The notes below the pieces were generated by a model. It had not been told where the DNA came from and searched no databases. It worked only from the letters and a program-made list of their open reading frames with translations. A DNA stretch of 64,000 bases from positions 310,001 through 374,000 of the forward strand of contig CAVUFH010000002.1 in the NCBI GenBank assembly GCA_963740835.1, in the 5' to 3' direction. Made by a program: the position numbers and the translations under genes. This document shows positions 1 through 7,644 of the stretch, piece after piece (the stretch's first letter is position 1; each line of letters opens with the position of its first letter). Source of the DNA: CAVUFH01 sp963740835. Lineage in GTDB: Bacteria; Actinomycetota; Acidimicrobiia; IMCC26256; PALSA-610.

Positions 1-377
1 CATGCGTTTGGAGGGTTGCGGTCGCCCGGACGACCCGAACTGTCCAAACGCTCGCCGGTCCGGCCGTTCGCCGCCGGCGGCGCGGATTCGCGTCGGAACG
101 TGACGGCGACGCCTGCATCGGCGGCCTTGCGGGACGCCGCGGCGAGCATCGCCCTCGAGAAATCGATGCCCGTCACGGCGTATCCGGCCTGGGCCAGCAA
201 CACCGCCAGTGAACCGGTCCCGCAGCCGACGTCGACGACGTCCGTGGGTGGTGCGGGCAGCACGGACCGCAACAGCGCGCGCCGCGCGTCCCGCACCGCC
301 GGGTCGCGTAGCCCGTGGTCCGCTTCGTCGTCGAACGATGAGGCCTCGGAATCCCAGAAGCCGGCGGTGTCCACCAT
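1..377 (-). CDS. SAM-dependent methyltransferase, N-terminal part (runs off window)
   Basis: The open frame begins with ATG at 377 and runs leftwards off the window, so only about 125 residues are visible. Residues 47-56 carry the class I methyltransferase motif I (VVDVGCGTGS), and an acidic residue in GIDFS (about 72) sits where the ribose of S-adenosylmethionine is usually bound. The N-terminus (FWD, SSFDDEADHG) is typical of small actinobacterial methyltransferases of unknown substrate. After about residue 95 the sequence stops resembling the family, so a frameshift or contig-end artefact near positions 60-90 is possible. The gene is divergent from the nitroreductase gene at 435. Confidence 0.6.
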   Translation of the reverse strand, partial: MVDTAGFWDSEASSFDDEADHGLRDPAVRDARRALLRSVLPAPPTDVVDVGCGTGSLAVLLAQAGYAVTGIDFSRAMLAAASRKAADAGVAVTFRRESAPPAANGRTGERLDSSGRPGDRNPPNA

Positions 378-434
378 CCGCAGATGCTGCCGTTTCCGCG
401 ACCACTACGCACACGCCCTGGGTACCGTGACCGC

Positions 435-892
435 ATGACCGAAGAGCGCTATGTGAAGCCCGGCTGGTTCACCCAACACCTCTTCAACCCGTTCATCCAA
501 GGGTTGACGAAGCTCGGCATCAGCGTGTGGGGCTCACGCGAGCTGCGCGTGCGCGGGCGTACGAGCGGGGAGTGGCGTTCGAACCCCGTGAACCTGCTCA
601 CCATCGACGACACTGAGTACCTCGTCGCGCCGCGCGGCATCACACAGTGGGTGAAGAACCTTCGCGTCGCGCGTGAAGGAGAGCTGCGCGTCGGCAAGAA
701 GATCCATAAGTTCCACGCCGACGAGCTCGCCGACGACGAGAAGCCCCCGATCCTCCGCGCCTACCTGAAGCGGTGGAAGGCCGAAGTCGGTGTCTTCTTC
801 GACGGCGTCGGCCCCGACGCCAGCGACGACGAGCTCCCGCGATCGGCCCAAAGCACCCCGTCTTCAAGATCGAGGCGAGCCGCGTCAGCTGA
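435..892 (+). CDS. deazaflavin (F420)-dependent nitroreductase family protein, apparent frameshift
   Basis: This is a small (about 152 aa) protein of the F420/deazaflavin-dependent nitroreductase (Ddn) family, known to bind F420 in a split-barrel fold. Family signatures visible are the basic RGRTSGEWRSNPVNLL segment, the YLVAPRG strand and WVKNLRVAREGELRVG. The start is ATG 435. The frame breaks near 836-842: the upstream frame continues into nonsense, while the -1 frame gives the expected ending IGPKHPVFKIEASRVS and stops at 890-892. One missing base in a CGCG context would restore it. The 3' end overlaps the convergent citrate synthase gene by 8 bp. The substrate is unknown. Confidence 0.75.
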
Positions 893-2195
893 TGCTGTCT
901 TCGCGCTGCTCGATCGGGACGTACTTGCGCTCGGTCGGGCCGGTGTAGATCTGGCGGGGGCGACCGATCTTCGTCTTCGCGTTCTCGTGGCCCTCTTTCC
1001 AGTGCGCGATCCAGCCGGGGAGCCGGCCGATGGCGAACAGGACGGGGAACATGTTCGTCGGGAAACCCATCGCGCGGTAGATCAGGCCCGAATAGAAGTC
1101 GACATTCGGGTACAGCTTCCGTTCGATGAAGAACTCGTCGGTGAGCGCGACCTGCTCGAGCTCCAGCGCGATGTCGAACAGCTCGTCCTTGGAGCCCAGC
1201 TCGTTGAGCACGCGCTCGGCAGTGGTCTTGAGGATGCGAGCGCGCGGGTCGTAGTTCTTGTAGACGCGGTGCCCGAAGCCGGAGAGGCGGAAGTCGTCGC
1301 CCGGGTCCTTGGCCTTGGCCACGAACCTCGGGATGTCGCCGTCGGAGTCGCGGATCGCTTCGAGCATCTCGATGGCGGCTTGGTTCGCGCCGCCGTGGAG
1401 CGGGCCCCACAGTGCGTTGATGCCGGCCGCGATCGACGCGTAGAGGTTGGCGTCCGAGGATCCGACCAAGCGCACCGTCGACGTGGAGCAGTTCTGCTCA
1501 TGGTCCGCGTGCAGGATCAGCAGCTGCTTCAACGCGTGGACGACGGTGGGGTTGACCTCGTAGTCCTGGGTCGGCACCGCGAACATCATCCGCATGAAGT
1601 TCTCGATGAGGTCGAGCGAGTTGTCGGGGTAGAGGAACGGCTGACCGATCGACGTCTTGTACGAGTACGCCGCAACCGTCGGCAGCTTGGCGAGCAGCCG
1701 GATGATCGTCAGCTCCACTTGGGCCGGGTCGTGCGGGTCTTCGGTGTCCTGGTAGAAGGTCGACATCGCGCTGACGACCGCCGACAGCGTCGCCATCGGG
1801 TGCGCGTCCTTGGGGAACCCGTCGTAGAAGCGCTTCACGTCTTCGCGCAGCATCGTGTGCTGGCGGATCTGGTGGCTCAGCCACTCGCGCTCGGACTCGG
1901 TCGGCAGGTTGCCGTAGATCAGCAGGAACGCGGTCTCGAGGAACGACGGGTCGTCACGGTCGGCGAGGCCCTCGATGTCGTAGCCGCGGTAGCGCAGGAT
2001 GCCGGCGTCACCGTCGATGTAGGTGATCGCGGACTCCGTCGCGCCGGTGTTCACATAGCCGTAGTCGAGGGTGATCAGACCGGTGCGGTCGCGCAGCTTC
2101 GCGATGTCGATCGCGGTTTCGTCTTCGGTCCCGCGGATCACCGGAAGCTTGATCTCTTTGTCCTGCCAGTGCAGGACGGCAGGCTCCTCGGACAT
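885..2195 (-). CDS. gltA: citrate synthase
   Basis: Condenses oxaloacetate and acetyl-CoA at the entry of the TCA cycle in the cytoplasm. The 436-aa length fits the hexameric bacterial type. Catalytic residues are seen as His267 (GPLHGGAN), His309 (GFGHRVYKNYDPRA) and Asp366 (NVDFYSG), with oxaloacetate-binding His229 (LHADHEQNCSTS). The ATG at 2195 is preferred over the GTG one codon upstream because GGGGAG lies 5 nt before it. The gene is monocistronic and convergent with the nitroreductase gene. Identification is firm. Confidence 0.97.
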   Translation of the reverse strand: MSEEPAVLHWQDKEIKLPVIRGTEDETAIDIAKLRDRTGLITLDYGYVNTGATESAITYIDGDAGILRYRGYDIEGLADRDDPSFLETAFLLIYGNLPTESEREWLSHQIRQHTMLREDVKRFYDGFPKDAHPMATLSAVVSAMSTFYQDTEDPHDPAQVELTIIRLLAKLPTVAAYSYKTSIGQPFLYPDNSLDLIENFMRMMFAVPTQDYEVNPTVVHALKQLLILHADHEQNCSTSTVRLVGSSDANLYASIAAGINALWGPLHGGANQAAIEMLEAIRDSDGDIPRFVAKAKDPGDDFRLSGFGHRVYKNYDPRARILKTTAERVLNELGSKDELFDIALELEQVALTDEFFIERKLYPNVDFYSGLIYRAMGFPTNMFPVLFAIGRLPGWIAHWKEGHENAKTKIGRPRQIYTGPTERKYVPIEQREDSIS

Positions 2196-2278
2196 CACAG
2201 CTCCCCTCGCGCCGGCAGATTGGTGGCGATCCGTGCATCGATCGGTCCCCCAACACTACAGATGCCAGGATTCTCGTC

Positions 2279-2989
2279 GTGCCCGGTCCCGTCATCATTC
2301 CCACCCGGTTCTGCGGGCCACCCGACCGCGGGAACGGCGGCGTCACCGCGGGATTGCTCGCCGCGCACATCGACGGCGCGGCGGAGATCACGCTGCGGCG
2401 ACCGTCGCCGCTGGCGACGCCGATGCTCGTCGTGGAGGGTCCGGCCGGCGTCGTGTTGCGGGATGGTGACGATGTCGTCGCCGAAGGCGCCGCGATGACG
2501 CTCGACGTCGACGCGCCCGCGGCGCTGTCGGTCGCGGCCGCAAGCGAAGCCGCGGCGGCGTCGCCGGTGGTCGTGCATCCGGACTGGCACCCGTTCCCGA
2601 CGTGCTTCGTGTGCGGCCCCGACCGCGCGGTGGGAGACGGCCTGCGCGTGCTGCCGGGACGGGTGACATCCCGCCCGCTCTTCGCGGCGCCGGTCGCGTT
2701 CCCGGCCGACCTCGCCGGCAGCAACGGTGAGGTACCGGCCGAACTGTTGTGGGCCGCGCTCGACTGCCCGAGCAGCTTCGTGATGTACATGGACGGCACC
2801 CGCCCCACGACCGCGTACGTGCTCGGTCGGATCGCGGCCCGCATCGACCGGCAACCGTCGATCGACGCGACGCTGGTCGCGCTGTCGTGGCCGCTCGGCC
2901 TCGACGGCCGCAAGCTGTTCGCGGCGAGCGCGCTCTACGAGCGTGACGAGCTCGTCGCCGTCGCGCGCACCACCTGGATCAGCGTCTGA
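2279..2989 (+). CDS. hotdog/thioesterase-like conserved protein
   Basis: A 236-aa protein without a clear assigned function. The N-terminus has an RFCGPPDRGNGGVTAG segment, a conserved CG(x)nNGG pattern of hotdog-like acyl-CoA thioesterase relatives; a second half begins after HPFPTCFVCGP, giving two halves as in double-hotdog proteins. The protein ends in a strand-rich segment (LVAVARTTWISV) as hotdog domains do. The start is GTG 2279. It lies 14 nt upstream of an acyl-CoA dehydrogenase gene and is probably cotranscribed with it, which supports a role in acyl-CoA metabolism. The activity itself is inference. Confidence 0.6.
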   Translation: MPGPVIIPTRFCGPPDRGNGGVTAGLLAAHIDGAAEITLRRPSPLATPMLVVEGPAGVVLRDGDDVVAEGAAMTLDVDAPAALSVAAASEAAAASPVVVHPDWHPFPTCFVCGPDRAVGDGLRVLPGRVTSRPLFAAPVAFPADLAGSNGEVPAELLWAALDCPSSFVMYMDGTRPTTAYVLGRIAARIDRQPSIDATLVALSWPLGLDGRKLFAASALYERDELVAVARTTWISV

Positions 2990-3003
2990 GAGACTGAGGC
3001 GGC

Positions 3004-4023
3004 ATGGACTTCGACTTCACCGATGATCAGGTCGCGCTGCGCGACGGCGCGCGCGAGCTGCTCGACGACCTCGCCGCGCCCGCGCGCGTGCGCGCCCATA
3101 CCGCGTCCGGCGCCGCGTTCGACGCGCACCTCTGGACCGCGATGGTCGAGCAGGGCTGGATCGGCATCGAGATGCCGGAAGCGGAAGGTGGGGTCGGGCT
3201 CGGCGCGGTGGATGTCGCGATCCTCGCGGAGGAGCTGGGCACGCACGCGGCGCCGGCCCCGTTCGTACCCACCGTGCTCGCGCTCGATGCGTTCCGCATC
3301 GCGGGTGCGAGCGCGTGGGTCGAGCGGCTGCTGGCCGGCGAGGCCCGCGCGTGCGTCGCGTGGGACCTCGCGCAGCCGGTGCCGTACGCGCCCTCGGCCG
3401 ATGTCGCCGTCGTTTGCGACGCCGAAGCCGGCGGCGTGTACGCGGTGGAGCTCGCCACGCGCCCGTCACGTCAACCCGCGATGGACCTGACCCGCGAGCT
3501 GGGCTGGCTCGATGTGGACGGCCTCGACCGGCTACCGCTCGGCGGTGCCGGCGCGCGCGATCGCCTGCTCGACCGAGGTGCCACGTTCGGCTCGGCCGAC
3601 ATGCTCGGTGGCGCGGCGCGCGCGCTCGATATGGCCGTGCAGTACGCGAAGGACCGGGTCCAGTTCGGCCGGCCGATCGGGTCGTTCCAAGCAGTGAAGC
3701 ACCGCTGCGCCGACATGCTCGTCGACGTGGAGGGCATGCGGTCCACCGTCTACTGGGCCGCGTGGTGCATCGGCGCCGGCGATCCCGACGCGACTGTCGC
3801 CGCATCGACCGCCAAGATCTGGTGCTCGGACGCGTCGAAGCGCGTCATGGCGTCCGCGCTCCAGGTGCACGGCGGCATCGGGTTCACGTGGGAACACGAC
3901 CTCCACTTCTTCATGAAGCGCGCGCAGCTCGACCAGGTCGCGTTCGGTGACGCCGCGTTCCACCGGTCCCGCCTCACCGATCGCCTGCGCCCGCGCGTCG
4001 AGGCCGGCGAGAGCATCGTCTAG
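3004..4023 (+). CDS. acyl-CoA dehydrogenase family protein (FadE, probable non-catalytic-type subunit)
   Basis: A 339-aa FAD-dependent acyl-CoA dehydrogenase homologue, shorter than the usual 380-400 aa. It has the N-terminal helical domain, then the C-terminal helices with YAKDRVQFGRPIGSFQAVKH and QVHGGIGFTWEHDLHFFMKR. The position that holds the catalytic Glu in medium-chain enzymes (usually Y-E-G-T) reads AFGDAAFHR, so no Glu is present there. Such short members are known in mycobacterial heteromeric (alpha2beta2) steroid side-chain dehydrogenases, where one subunit lacks the base. A partner is not adjacent. It follows the hotdog gene by 14 nt. Confidence 0.88.
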   Translation: MDFDFTDDQVALRDGARELLDDLAAPARVRAHTASGAAFDAHLWTAMVEQGWIGIEMPEAEGGVGLGAVDVAILAEELGTHAAPAPFVPTVLALDAFRIAGASAWVERLLAGEARACVAWDLAQPVPYAPSADVAVVCDAEAGGVYAVELATRPSRQPAMDLTRELGWLDVDGLDRLPLGGAGARDRLLDRGATFGSADMLGGAARALDMAVQYAKDRVQFGRPIGSFQAVKHRCADMLVDVEGMRSTVYWAAWCIGAGDPDATVAASTAKIWCSDASKRVMASALQVHGGIGFTWEHDLHFFMKRAQLDQVAFGDAAFHRSRLTDRLRPRVEAGESIV

Positions 4024-4042
4024 GACCGTCGAGGAGACTCCG

Positions 4043-5017
4043 GTGGACTCGTCGCGCATTGCCGCCGCCATCGATGCGGGCGATCTCGACGAGCTGATCC
4101 GCATCATCGACGCGCTGTGCGACGCTCGGGAATGGGACGTCCTCGTGGATGTCCGCGACCGATCGCGACGCGCGCTCGAACGGGGCCGGCAACTGTGGCC
4201 GGCGGCGAGTCGCGCCGAGTACCTGCTCGCGTTGCAAGCGCCGGCGGAGTACTCGGCGGCGATGCTCGTCGAGGACGCCGGCCGCTTCGCCATCGGCCCG
4301 CTCGCGGAGGTCGCGGCCTCGACCCACTCATGGGCGGATCTCGCGCCGCACGTCACGCCGGGTCCGGTGGCAGCGGTCGCCGCCCACGAGCGGGTCGTAC
4401 GGGGTGAGCCCGTCGTGGCCGACACGGTGCCGCACGTCGAGGTCCTCGCGGTGCCGGTCGCGCTCGAACCATGGGAACCCGAGTACCCGGTCGCGACCTA
4501 CCGCACCGACGGGATCGACGCACCCGCACCGGACTTGCCGCCCGCGCGCCCCTTCGTGTTGCCCGAGCCGGGCCGGGTCATCGAGGACGCCGAGGTCGAG
4601 GCCGCGATGCGTGACCTGACCGGCGCGTGGACCGCAGGTTCCGAAGGCCGGGCTCGTGTCCTCGCGGTCGAGGGTGGCGCGGCGTCCGCGATCGCCGCGC
4701 TCGGCGTGGAGGATGTCCGCGCCACGTGGCTCGATCCGACCGAGGCGCTCGCGCTGCTGGCGTGGGCCGGTGCGAGCGGCGGCCGGCACGGGCGCCGGCG
4801 CGGTGCAGCAGCCGGTCGCGACCGTACATGGGCGTTGCTCCGCGCGGTGCTCGACCTCGATCCCGAGGCGACGCCGGACGCGAAGGCGGTACGCCGGCTG
4901 GGATGGCTCGCCTGGTCAGCGCCCGACGTCACCTCGGGATGGGTGTTGCGCATTGCGGTCGAGGACGTCGACGGGGGGCTGGGCTGGAGCGTCGACGCCC
5001 TCGACCCCGCTCAGTAA
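4043..5017 (+). CDS. hypothetical protein
   Basis: A 324-aa protein that I do not recognise. It begins at GTG 4043 with GAGGAG 6 nt upstream. The N-terminal third is helical and acidic (AAAIDAGDLDELIRIIDALC), the middle is a Pro-rich linker (about 130-190), and the C-terminal part is Ala/Leu-rich with no catalytic motif and no membrane segment. It starts 19 nt after the acyl-CoA dehydrogenase stop, so the two are probably one operon. The 3' end overlaps the convergent lipoprotein gene by 7 bp. No function is proposed. Confidence 0.7.
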   Translation: MDSSRIAAAIDAGDLDELIRIIDALCDAREWDVLVDVRDRSRRALERGRQLWPAASRAEYLLALQAPAEYSAAMLVEDAGRFAIGPLAEVAASTHSWADLAPHVTPGPVAAVAAHERVVRGEPVVADTVPHVEVLAVPVALEPWEPEYPVATYRTDGIDAPAPDLPPARPFVLPEPGRVIEDAEVEAAMRDLTGAWTAGSEGRARVLAVEGGAASAIAALGVEDVRATWLDPTEALALLAWAGASGGRHGRRRGAAAGRDRTWALLRAVLDLDPEATPDAKAVRRLGWLAWSAPDVTSGWVLRIAVEDVDGGLGWSVDALDPAQ

Positions 5018-5580
5018 CCCGCGTTGCTCGTGGTCGGAGCGGTCGTGGCCGCGGCCGCGCCTTCCATCGGCTTGCCGTTGGCGCCGACCACGTACCAGTT
5101 GGGGATGGTCTTGCCGTTGGTGTCGCCGGGCGCCTTGTCACCGCTGAAGGTGTAGAGCGGTGCGCCGTACACGGACACCTGTGTCATACCGTTGTCGCTG
5201 CGCGTGAACGTCGCGAAGTCGTCGGCGTCGAGGCCCTTGGCGACGACGACCTTGCCGGTCACGACCAGCGCCGGCCACGCGGTCGCGCACCCGCCGGTGC
5301 ACGTGCTCGTGTTCTTCGAGTCCTTCTCGAGCGCGTAGAGCGTCATGCCCTTCGCGTCGACGAGGGTCTTGCCGACATCGGTCGTGGCGACGTTGACGGT
5401 GATATCGGCTGGGGTCGCGGCCGTCGTCGTCTCCTTCGCCGCGGTCGTCGCTGACGCGTTGCTGCTGCTGTCGTCGTCGCCACCACACGCGGCGAGCACC
5501 AGCGCCAGCGCCGCGCCCACGGCAAGCATGCGCAGTCCTGTTCGCCGCGGACCCGTTGGTAGCGTTCCGATCCTGCGCAT
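5011..5580 (-). CDS. secreted-repeat lipoprotein (Lipoprotein_15/COG4315 type)
   Basis: A 189-aa exported lipoprotein: a signal peptide with hydrophobic core ends in the lipobox LAAC with Cys32, followed by a low-complexity Asp/Ser/Thr linker. The mature part holds two copies of the short secreted repeat of unknown function: KTLVDAKGMTLYALEKDS with CTGGCATAWPAL, and a second starting VSVYGAPLYTFSGDKAPGD. Such repeats are common in actinobacterial surface lipoproteins. It is divergent from the ECF sigma factor gene, with 116 nt between, and may be part of the same envelope response. The residue pair CTGGC could form a disulphide. Confidence 0.85.
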   Translation of the reverse strand: MRRIGTLPTGPRRTGLRMLAVGAALALVLAACGGDDDSSSNASATTAAKETTTAATPADITVNVATTDVGKTLVDAKGMTLYALEKDSKNTSTCTGGCATAWPALVVTGKVVVAKGLDADDFATFTRSDNGMTQVSVYGAPLYTFSGDKAPGDTNGKTIPNWYVVGANGKPMEGAAAATTAPTTSNAGY

Positions 5581-5660
5581 CGCAGGCCTCCTCGTTCCCG
5601 GCCGGCGCTGTCGGCTGTCCGGCTGCGACGGGATACGGACAGGAGCGGGTGCGGGTTCAT

Positions 5661-5685
5661 GAACCGAACGCGATCGGCCGCCGTA
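5661..5685 (+). promoter_or_regulatory. candidate ECF-type promoter upstream of the sigma gene
   Basis: GAAC at 5661-5664 and CGTA at 5682-5685 are separated by 17 nt, matching the general ECF -35 (GGAAC) and -10 (CGTA/CGTC) pattern with normal spacing. Initiation 6-9 nt downstream would fall at or beside the GTG 5694/ATG 5697 start, giving a leaderless mRNA. Pattern match only. Confidence 0.4.
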
Positions 5686-5696
5686 CTCTTTCGGTG

Positions 5697-6233
5697 ATGG
5701 TCGAAACGCGCGCGGCGCTCGCCACGGAGGACGGTGTCCGAGCCGTCTACGCGGCCCACGGTCCGGAGCTGTTCCGGTTCGCGGCGCGCTCGCTGAACGA
5801 CCGAGGGCTCGCAGAAGAAGCCGTACAGGAGACGTTCGTGCGCGCCTGGCGGGCCTCGGACCGCTTCGACGACACGCTCGGTTCGTTGCGCACGTGGTTG
5901 TTCGCGATCATTCGGAACGTCGTGATCGATCTCTCCCGAGCTCGCGCCGTGCGCCCTGCGCTCGCGGCGACCGCGACCGCCGAGGACGTCATCGACCTCA
6001 CCGATGACGCTGTCGACCGCGTGCTCGGCGCGTGGCAGGTCGAGGAAGCGCTGCGGATGGTCAGCGAAGAGCACCGCCGGGTGCTGGTGGAAGTGCACTA
6101 CCGGGGGCGCTCGTACGGCGAGGTCGCGACCGAGCTCCGGGTCCCTGTGGGCACGGTCAAGAGCAGAGTGTTCTACGCGCTGAAGGCCATGCGCCTCGCG
6201 CTCGAGGAGTTGGGGTGGACCGATGACGAGTGA
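5697..6233 (+). CDS. ECF-family RNA polymerase sigma factor
   Basis: A 178-aa group 4 sigma factor. Region 2 is seen as ELFRFAARSLNDRGLAEEAVQETFVRAWRA with the following WLFAIIRNVVIDLSR; region 4 as VLVEVHYRGRSYGEVATELRVPVGTVKSR, the helix-turn-helix that reads -35 elements. ATG 5697 is chosen; a GTG directly before it is an alternative. The stop overlaps the anti-sigma gene by 11 bp, showing translational coupling. A candidate ECF promoter lies just upstream, so autoregulation is likely. Stimulus unknown. Confidence 0.93.
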   Translation: MVETRAALATEDGVRAVYAAHGPELFRFAARSLNDRGLAEEAVQETFVRAWRASDRFDDTLGSLRTWLFAIIRNVVIDLSRARAVRPALAATATAEDVIDLTDDAVDRVLGAWQVEEALRMVSEEHRRVLVEVHYRGRSYGEVATELRVPVGTVKSRVFYALKAMRLALEELGWTDDE

Positions 6234-6885
6234 CGCCTGCCGTGAGTGGCGCGGCGCCATCGCCGCGGAAGCCCTCGGGGAGATCGAACCCTCCGAAGCG
6301 ATCGCATTGCAGGCGCACCTCGACGGGTGCGCGGTCTGTCGTGGCGAGCTCGACGACCTCGCGGTCGTCGCGCGGGCGCTCCCGCTCGCGGACCCTTCCC
6401 GGGTGCGTGAGCACCCGGAGCCGCCGCCCGTGCGGCTCGAGGCTCAGGTCGTGGACCGCGTCGCGTTCGAGCGGGCGCGTACCCGCAAGCGCACGCCCAC
6501 GCGGCTGCGGATGCTGGCGGTTGCCGCGGTCGTCGTCACCGCACTCGGGATCGGCGGGGCAGTGGTCGTGGCCCAACGCGACGATTCGACGCCGGCGACG
6601 ACGATCTCCTTCGGCCCGACCAGCGAGGCGAGCGGCGGCCGGGCGCAGCTGCGCGCGCACGATTCGGGCACGGAGGTGGACCTCGTGGCCGACGGGCTCG
6701 ACAAGGGTGATTGGTACTGGTTGTGGCTCACCGGTGACGACGGCAACCGCGTCCCGGCCGGAACGTTCCGAGGCACCGGCGACACGGTCCAGGTGACGCT
6801 CAGCTCCGCGCTGCCGCTCGACGCGGCGCGCCGCATCTGGGTCACGAACGACAGCGACGACATCGTCCTCGACGCGCACATCTAG
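6223..6885 (+). CDS. anti-sigma factor with zinc-finger (ZAS) domain, membrane-anchored
   Basis: A 220-aa protein coupled to the ECF sigma gene. The N-terminal cytoplasmic domain has His32-x3-Cys36-x2-Cys39 (HLDGCAVC), the zinc-binding anti-sigma signature. A membrane segment spans about 94-112 (LRMLAVAAVVVTALGIGGAV), followed by an extracytoplasmic beta-rich domain (about 125-220) with GDWYWLWLTGDDGNRVPAGTF, similar to anti-sigma-K C-terminal domains. It likely holds the sigma factor at the membrane and releases it on an envelope signal. Family and topology are visible; the signal is not. Confidence 0.9.
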   Translation: MTSDACREWRGAIAAEALGEIEPSEAIALQAHLDGCAVCRGELDDLAVVARALPLADPSRVREHPEPPPVRLEAQVVDRVAFERARTRKRTPTRLRMLAVAAVVVTALGIGGAVVVAQRDDSTPATTISFGPTSEASGGRAQLRAHDSGTEVDLVADGLDKGDWYWLWLTGDDGNRVPAGTFRGTGDTVQVTLSSALPLDAARRIWVTNDSDDIVLDAHI

Positions 6886-6909
6886 ATTGCCGACATCTAG
6901 ATTCGCGGC

Positions 6910-7644
6910 ATGCCGCAAAACGTGTCTGCCTTCGAGTTCTCCGACGACGCGCTCCGCGTCCGCGCCTTCCTCTTCGACTTCTGGTGCGAGCACGGGCGCG
7001 GGCCGACGCTGCGCGAGGTGCACGAGGCAACCCAGCTCGACCGGCGCGCGATCACGACGGCCTACAAGGAGCTCCAGCTCGGGATCGTGATCACGGTGCA
7101 GGAGGACACACAGAACTGCAACCTGCTCAAGGTGCCCCCGTTCTCGTCCTTCCCCACGCAGGTCCGCGCGTACATCGACGACGAGTTCCACTCGTTCGTC
7201 GGCTGCGCGAGCGAGGCGGTCGCGTTCTCGCACATGCCGCCGTTCAAGGACAAGACGGTGCGGCTCGAGTCGCACTGCGCGTGCTGCCTCGCGCCGGTGA
7301 CGCTCGTGTCGAAGAACTTCGAGCTGCAGTCCGTCGAGCCGGCAGGCGTCATGCTGCACATCTCGCTCCACCCGTTCGACTGGAACAACGTCGACATGCT
7401 CCGGATGTGTGACTCGATGAACTACGTGATCGACGATCACCACGCCGCCCGCTACGAGAAGCAGACCTCGACGCGCGGTGTGCTCGTCAACCTCGACGCC
7501 GCGAAGATGTTCGTCCAGGGCGTCGCGAACGAGCGCATGTGGAACCACGACTGGAAGCCGGGCACGCTGAACCCGAAGGCGGTCGTGAAGGGCTTCAAGC
7601 TGATGGGTGTCGACACCTCACCCTGGGACGACCGCACGGCGTAG
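6910..7644 (+). CDS. alkylmercury lyase (MerB)-like protein
   Basis: A 244-aa protein whose layout matches MerB: an N-terminal winged-helix-like region (about 12-58), then a core with the conserved cysteine positions. Cys99 (FVGCASEA) matches MerB Cys96, Cys123 lies in LESHCACCLAPV where MerB has SHC, and Cys167 (LRMCDSMNY) matches Cys159. The MerB catalytic Asp99 position (C-A-L-D) is C-A-S-E here, i.e. Glu102. No merA, merR or merT is nearby, so cleavage of organomercurials is not supported by context and another role is possible. The 3' end overlaps the convergent acyl-CoA synthetase gene by 27 bp. Confidence 0.6.
   Translation: MPQNVSAFEFSDDALRVRAFLFDFWCEHGRGPTLREVHEATQLDRRAITTAYKELQLGIVITVQEDTQNCNLLKVPPFSSFPTQVRAYIDDEFHSFVGCASEAVAFSHMPPFKDKTVRLESHCACCLAPVTLVSKNFELQSVEPAGVMLHISLHPFDWNNVDMLRMCDSMNYVIDDHHAARYEKQTSTRGVLVNLDAAKMFVQGVANERMWNHDWKPGTLNPKAVVKGFKLMGVDTSPWDDRTA

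Noticed and set aside
384..2498. A 704-codon plus-strand frame through the nitroreductase and across gltA
   Set aside because: It is the nitroreductase frame running on after the frameshift, antisense to citrate synthase.
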